Made by a program: the position numbers and the translations under genes. This document shows positions 32,943 to 35,608 of a DNA stretch of 35,608 nucleotides, piece after piece. Below the pieces are notes generated by a model, which worked only from the letters and a program-made list of their open reading frames with translations, ran no database searches and was not told the DNA's origin. The stretch is from Campylobacteraceae bacterium (GTDB lineage: Bacteria > Campylobacterota > Campylobacteria > Campylobacterales > Campylobacteraceae): NCBI GenBank assembly GCA_031274495.1, contig JAISQB010000069.1, positions 1 to 35,608 of the forward strand, written 5' to 3'. Numbering within the stretch: position 1 is the stretch's first letter; each line of letters opens with the position of its first letter.

Positions 32943-34028
32943 TCAACAGGCACCGCTATTTGCCTCTTCGTAAACTTGCAGTTCATTATACAAACTATCG
33001 CGCTCGACGGGTGTGAAACCGCTTGTGATGATGATGTCCAAAAAGTCTTGCAAGGCTTGCCCCTGCGCACTTTTGGCGCCGCCGGCACTTTGTATCGCCT
33101 CTTTTTCTATCGTCCCGTCCAAATCATCCGCCCCGAACTCTTGGGCTACCATCGCAAGATTAAGCGTGGCGCTCGCCCAGTAGGCTTTTATATGCGGGAT
33201 ATTGTCCAACATCAAGCGGCTTATCGCGATAGTCTTTAAAATCTCCGTAGAGCCCAAAAATTTATCCACTTTCAGATAGTTGTTGTCCCTCTGATAGACA
33301 AGCGGGATAAACGCGTTAAAACCTTGCCTCTTATCTTGCACTTCGCGCAGCCTCAACATATGATCGATCCTATCTTCGCGCTCCTCGATATGCCCAAAAA
33401 GCATCGTAGCGTTTGAAAATTTGCCCCTTTTGTGCCAGAGTTCGTGGATCTTGAGCCAATTTTGCGAGCTTACTTTCCCCTTACAGATGTAAGCTCTCAC
33501 CTTTTCGTCAAATATCTCCGCCCCACCTCCGGGCATCGACTCCACGCCCGCTTCTATCATTCTATCCAGTACTTCGTCGTAGCTCAAATCGTGCAGTTCG
33601 GACATAAAATGTACTTCAGCAGCCGTAAAAGCTTTGATGTGCAAAGAGGGAAATTTCTCCCTTATCTCCCTAAATATGCCCATATACCAGTCCAAATCGT
33701 GCTCTTTGTTGTGCGCTGAGACGATATGCACCTCTTTTATGCCGCGCGCGTAGGCATCTTTGGCGATATTTAACACCTCTTCTTTGGTGTATTTGTAGGC
33801 GTTGGGATTTTTTCTATTGGCGGAAAAGGCGCAAAATTTACAGATATCTTTACAGATATTTGTGGGGTTGATGTGGCGGTTGATGTTAAAATAGACCTTT
33901 TTGCCCCATCTTTTCGTTCGTTGAAGGTTGGCAAAATGTCCCAGAGTGAAGAGGTCAAGTCCGTACAAAGCAACCCCGTCTTCGTAGTTTAGCCTCTCGT
34001 TTTTTTCAAGTTTTTCGATGATATCCAT
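32943..34028 (-). CDS. mqnE: Aminodeoxyfutalosine synthase (radical SAM), menaquinone biosynthesis
   Basis: 361 residues. The radical-SAM cluster is Cys59-x3-Cys63-x2-Cys66 (CKDICKFC), in the context HINPTNICKDICKFCAFSA that marks the MqnE/MqnC group. EVHIVSAHNKEHDLDWYMGIF, KAFTAAEVHFM, GVESMPGGGAEIF and HIKAYWASATLNLA fit MqnE rather than MqnC. It joins the 3-carboxyvinyl-oxybenzoate unit to adenosine chemistry to give 6-amino-6-deoxyfutalosine, the route used by Campylobacterota. It is the first of a run of - strand genes. The start has only a weak AAAG site. Confidence 0.93.
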   Translation of the reverse strand: MDIIEKLEKNERLNYEDGVALYGLDLFTLGHFANLQRTKRWGKKVYFNINRHINPTNICKDICKFCAFSANRKNPNAYKYTKEEVLNIAKDAYARGIKEVHIVSAHNKEHDLDWYMGIFREIREKFPSLHIKAFTAAEVHFMSELHDLSYDEVLDRMIEAGVESMPGGGAEIFDEKVRAYICKGKVSSQNWLKIHELWHKRGKFSNATMLFGHIEEREDRIDHMLRLREVQDKRQGFNAFIPLVYQRDNNYLKVDKFLGSTEILKTIAISRLMLDNIPHIKAYWASATLNLAMVAQEFGADDLDGTIEKEAIQSAGGAKSAQGQALQDFLDIIITSGFTPVERDSLYNELQVYEEANSGAC

Positions 34029-34064
34029 TCATAAATTCGCTTTATTTGGAGTAAAAAGTCGATT

Positions 34065-34093
34065 TTAGCCAAAATGTGCTAAATTTTGGCTAA
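34065..34093. promoter_or_regulatory. Perfect 11-bp inverted repeat in the divergent mqnE/membrane-protein gap
   Basis: TTAGCCAAAAT (34065-34075) and ATTTTGGCTAA (34083-34093) with a seven-base spacer. On the - strand the arm contains TAAAAT (34068-34063), a possible -10 for mqnE, so a bound regulator would block it. There is no T-run next to the stem, so it is not a typical terminator. Confidence 0.45.
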
Positions 34094-34185
34094 TCAGATA
34101 TTTATCTTCATCAATACCGCGACAACAGCGCGTAAAAAGTTTGCGTTTTTTAAACGGCACTGAAAAAGTAAATTCGCTATAAAAA

Positions 34186-34196
34186 TTTGCTATACT
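34186..34196 (+). promoter_or_regulatory. Extended -10 promoter of the membrane-protein gene
   Basis: TTTGC directly followed by TATACT (34191-34196), an extended -10 pattern common in Campylobacterota, 30 bases before the ATG at 34227. No -35 box is recognised. Confidence 0.5.
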
Positions 34197-34226
34197 TATC
34201 ACACAAAAATTTCAAGGAGTTTTAAT

Positions 34227-35090
34227 ATGGATAGATTAGGAGAGTTGTTTGGCGTTTACAAAGCCCGCACGGGGCGGTTTTTTGGCTTAAGAGTCGGCGG
34301 TTTTGCCCTTTTTGCCATTGCGCTTTTCGCGCTTTTACTATTTGTGTATGCGGCGTTTTTTGCCGAGGGTATTAGATTTGATAAAGACTTTAGGTGGATC
34401 ATCAAATATGTCATCGCCTTTTTGATACTGCTTGCGTCAATCGGCGCGCTGATATTTTACATATCGTTCAAATGGAAACCGCAATATTTCTTTGAAGTAC
34501 ACGAAAAAGGCGTTGTTATCAAGCGTAAAAGCGCAGATGTGGATTTGCGATTTGACGAGATAGAAGATGTTATCCCGTTTGTTACCGCCGCGCGCGATAA
34601 TCTCGGGTTTGAAGTAAACAATCTCCTCTTTCGTAAAAATGCCGGAAGCGAGTGGTTTGCAATAAATGGTTTTTTCAAAGACCACCTCGATTTGATAGGT
34701 GGATTTTTGGCGCAACACACCGAGCAAAGAGGCTCTGCGCAAGTGCAAGAGATAGAAGCTACAGGCTCCACGCCGTTCAAATATGTAGAGAAGTCTGCAC
34801 TTCGCAAAAGCACCTTTTCCGCCGACTCCTTCATCGACCCCGTAGGCGGTTATCTTAAAAAATACAAAATCCACAAAACGCTCTATCTATCAAACGACCA
34901 GATCAAGATAGACGACAAAACCATCTATTTGGAAGATACCGACTATTTAGAAATCGGCGGCTTAACAACAGACACCATCTACATCAAAGACGCCAAAGGC
35001 AAAGAGAAATTCTCCCTCCCCCACGCCGCGCTATTCTCCCCCGATATCTTCATCGCGATATTGGCAAATAGGATAGAGTTTAAAGAGTAA
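34227..35090 (+). CDS. Membrane protein of unknown function with PH-like cytoplasmic regions
   Basis: 287 residues. Two predicted membrane spans lie at about 23-47 and 57-80 with a short loop between them, then a long soluble part. FFEVHEKGVVIKRKSADVDL followed by FDEIEDVI looks like a bacterial PH-like strand pattern, and a second similar stretch appears near the C-terminus (KTLYLSNDQIKIDDKTIYL, EDTDYLEIGGL, DAKGKEKFSLPH). I do not recognise a named family with certainty. The ATG follows AAGGAG. It is divergent from mqnE and single. No function is proposed. Confidence 0.85.
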   Translation: MDRLGELFGVYKARTGRFFGLRVGGFALFAIALFALLLFVYAAFFAEGIRFDKDFRWIIKYVIAFLILLASIGALIFYISFKWKPQYFFEVHEKGVVIKRKSADVDLRFDEIEDVIPFVTAARDNLGFEVNNLLFRKNAGSEWFAINGFFKDHLDLIGGFLAQHTEQRGSAQVQEIEATGSTPFKYVEKSALRKSTFSADSFIDPVGGYLKKYKIHKTLYLSNDQIKIDDKTIYLEDTDYLEIGGLTTDTIYIKDAKGKEKFSLPHAALFSPDIFIAILANRIEFKE

Positions 35091-35095
35091 CCATC

Positions 35096-35189
35096 ATTCC
35101 GAGGCAAAACGACGAGGAATCCTAACGGTCAAACATTTTACAGGTTCAACCGTTAGGATTCTCACGGATTGCTCCACAATCCTCAGAAT
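35096..35189. repeat. Composite palindromic element (MITE-like)
   Basis: Near-perfect outer arms ATTCCGAGG (35096-35104) and CCTCAGAAT (35181-35189) enclose a perfect 12-bp stem AATCCTAACGGT (35118-35129) / ACCGTTAGGATT (35149-35160). Another small stem follows, GGATT/AATCC (35166-35170, 35178-35182). The nested palindromes suggest a dispersed non-coding repeat. No transposase gene is present. Confidence 0.6.
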
Positions 35190-35224
35190 AACCCTTCTCC
35201 CCGTCGCTCCCGCCCCTTTTCGTC

Positions 35225-35244
35225 ATTCCCGCGAAGGCGGGAAT
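35225..35244. repeat. REP-like hairpin ATTCCCGC-GAAG-GCGGGAAT
   Basis: Perfect 8-bp stem with a GAAG loop, inside GTCATTCCCGCGAAGGCGGG, a sequence type seen as dispersed intergenic palindromes in many proteobacteria. Confidence 0.7.
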
Positions 35245-35251
35245 CCAAAAT

Positions 35252-35290
35252 AAGCGTAGCGCTTTCGTGAAACGAAATATTTCCTTGAAA
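35252..35290 (+). repeat. 39-base direct repeat, copy A
   Basis: First of three copies (others at 35293 and 35446). It contains AAGCG-TAG-CGCTT overlapping TTTCGT-GAA-ACGAAA, then ATTTCCTTGAAA. The second hairpin has a different stem sequence from copies B and C but pairs equally well. Confidence 0.85.
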
Positions 35291-35292
35291 AC

Positions 35293-35331
35293 AAGCGAAG
35301 CGCTTTTACGAAGTAAAATGTTTCCTTGAAA
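35293..35331 (+). repeat. 39-base direct repeat, copy B
   Basis: Second copy, two bases after copy A. Hairpins AAGCG-AAG-CGCTT and TTTTAC-GAA-GTAAAA. It differs from copy A at three compensatory stem pairs and two single positions. Confidence 0.85.
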
Positions 35332-35409
35332 CTCACAAAGCGTAAGTAATCAAAGAAGATACAATAGGTTCTATCAAACTTTTTTCATTCAAAACTTTAT
35401 TGTTTTCCT

Positions 35410-35439
35410 GTTACTTTCTTTTATCAAAAAGAAAGTAAC
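35410..35439. repeat. 13-bp perfect hairpin GTTACTTTCTTTT / AAAAGAAAGTAAC
   Basis: Arms 35410-35422 and 35427-35439 with a four-base loop. The motif resembles dispersed repeats with a GTTACTTTC core. It lies between repeat copies B and C. Confidence 0.75.
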
Positions 35440-35445
35440 CAAAAC

Positions 35446-35484
35446 AAGCGAAGCGCTTTTACGAAGTAAAATGTTTCCTCGAAA
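35446..35484 (+). repeat. 39-base direct repeat, copy C
   Basis: Third copy, differing from copy B by a single base (C for T in TTTCCTCGAAA) and sharing the preceding AAAACA-type flank. The near-identity of B and C suggests recent duplication or gene conversion. Confidence 0.85.
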
Positions 35485-35515
35485 TAAATGACCCCCATGA
35501 AAGTTGACACTGCCC

Positions 35516-35608
35516 CTACGGGGTACCCTCCTGTTTTAATTTATTCAAGGGAGCTGCGGGACTCGTTGTTGCAAGCAACAACTCAAACAGGTCCTCGCTC
35601 TTTTTCCT
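35516..35608 (-). CDS. Possible C-terminal fragment of an ORF running off the right edge
   Basis: On the - strand, 30 codons are open from the window end to a TAG at 35516-35518 (RKKSEDLFELLLATTSP, then PLNKLKQEGTP). The composition is protein-like, but the stretch also contains hairpins (GTTGTTGC/GCAACAAC at 35565-35582, with outer arms CCTGTTT/AAACAGG at 35530-35591). The family is not recognised, and it may be part of the repeat cluster instead. Confidence 0.25.
   Translation of the reverse strand, partial: RKKSEDLFELLLATTSPAAPLNKLKQEGTP

Larger units (their letters stand above)
35091..35608. other. 518-base repeat-rich stretch without a complete gene
   Basis: It holds the composite palindrome, the REP-like hairpin, three 39-base repeats, the 13-bp hairpin, a CCCC-TAC-GGGG hairpin (35513-35523) and the edge hairpins listed above. 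No complete ORF with a ribosome binding site is visible. Confidence 0.7.

Noticed and set aside
35252-35484. CRISPR array
   Set aside because: Only three repeats with irregular spacing (2 and 114 bases), no regular spacers and no cas genes.
1-35608. tRNA, rRNA or known riboswitch
   Set aside because: No cloverleaf, rRNA or recognisable SAM or cobalamin riboswitch pattern was found by eye; a covariance-model search would be needed to be certain.
35485-35608. Insertion sequence end (GACCCCCATGAAAGTTGACAC, shortened here to its flanking context)
   Set aside because: The sequence looks somewhat like a terminal inverted repeat, but no transposase or matching second end is in the window, so no mobile element is called.

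Overview
The window looks like a chromosomal segment of a Campylobacterota (Epsilonproteobacteria) organism. The evidence is the thiocarboxylate route to homocysteine (HcyS/HcyF/HcyD with MetY, known from Wolinella succinogenes), futalosine-route menaquinone synthesis (MqnE), tightly overlapping genes and AAAGGAG-type ribosome binding sites. Genus cannot be fixed from sequence alone. The dominant theme is sulfur acquisition.

Region 1 (1-12012, + strand) is an organosulfur scavenging region. It opens with a tandem array of four MetQ/NlpA-type binding proteins, the first cut by the window edge, each held by an N-terminal membrane anchor instead of a lipobox. Three related NitT/TauT-type periplasmic binding proteins follow, interleaved with two SsuD-type FMNH2-dependent sulfonate monooxygenases. 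A strong terminator closes the first transcript at 7154-7196. The second transcript carries ssuD2, an 11-codon ORF with two adjacent Cys codons (candidate cysteine-sensing leader), a full ssuA-ssuC-ssuB transporter and an amidohydrolase-like protein whose usual metal-binding HxH is replaced by RxRP. Seven binding proteins precede the single transporter with its own binding protein. No SsuE-type flavin reductase is visible.

Region 2 (12042-13975, - strand) holds an aquaporin Z, an AT-rich left-handed beta-helix acyltransferase that looks acquired, and a 304-base AT-rich gap.

Region 3 (13976-28194, - strand) is one long, mostly overlapping assimilatory sulfate cluster: sbp, a small ORF, cysT, cysW, cysA, cysH, cysD, cysN, hcyS, hcyF, hcyD, sir (fused to a TusA domain), cysG, metY. 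A consensus TTGACA-N17-TATAAT promoter lies just upstream of sbp. Together these import sulfate, activate it to APS, reduce it to sulfite and sulfide, load the sulfur on HcyS as a thiocarboxylate and transfer it to O-acetylhomoserine to give homocysteine. CysT and CysW have unusual N-terminal membrane extensions, and CysN has a 57-residue extension encoded by a hairpin-rich repeat.

Region 4 (28396-34028, - strand) encodes a GT-C-like membrane glycosyltransferase, an MFS transporter, a phosphoribosyltransferase, an AzgA-type purine permease, a flavin-binding PNPOx-like protein and MqnE. A divergent membrane protein of unknown function (34227-35090) follows. The last 518 bases are non-coding repeats, including three copies of a 39-base unit whose hairpin stem shows compensatory base changes between copies.
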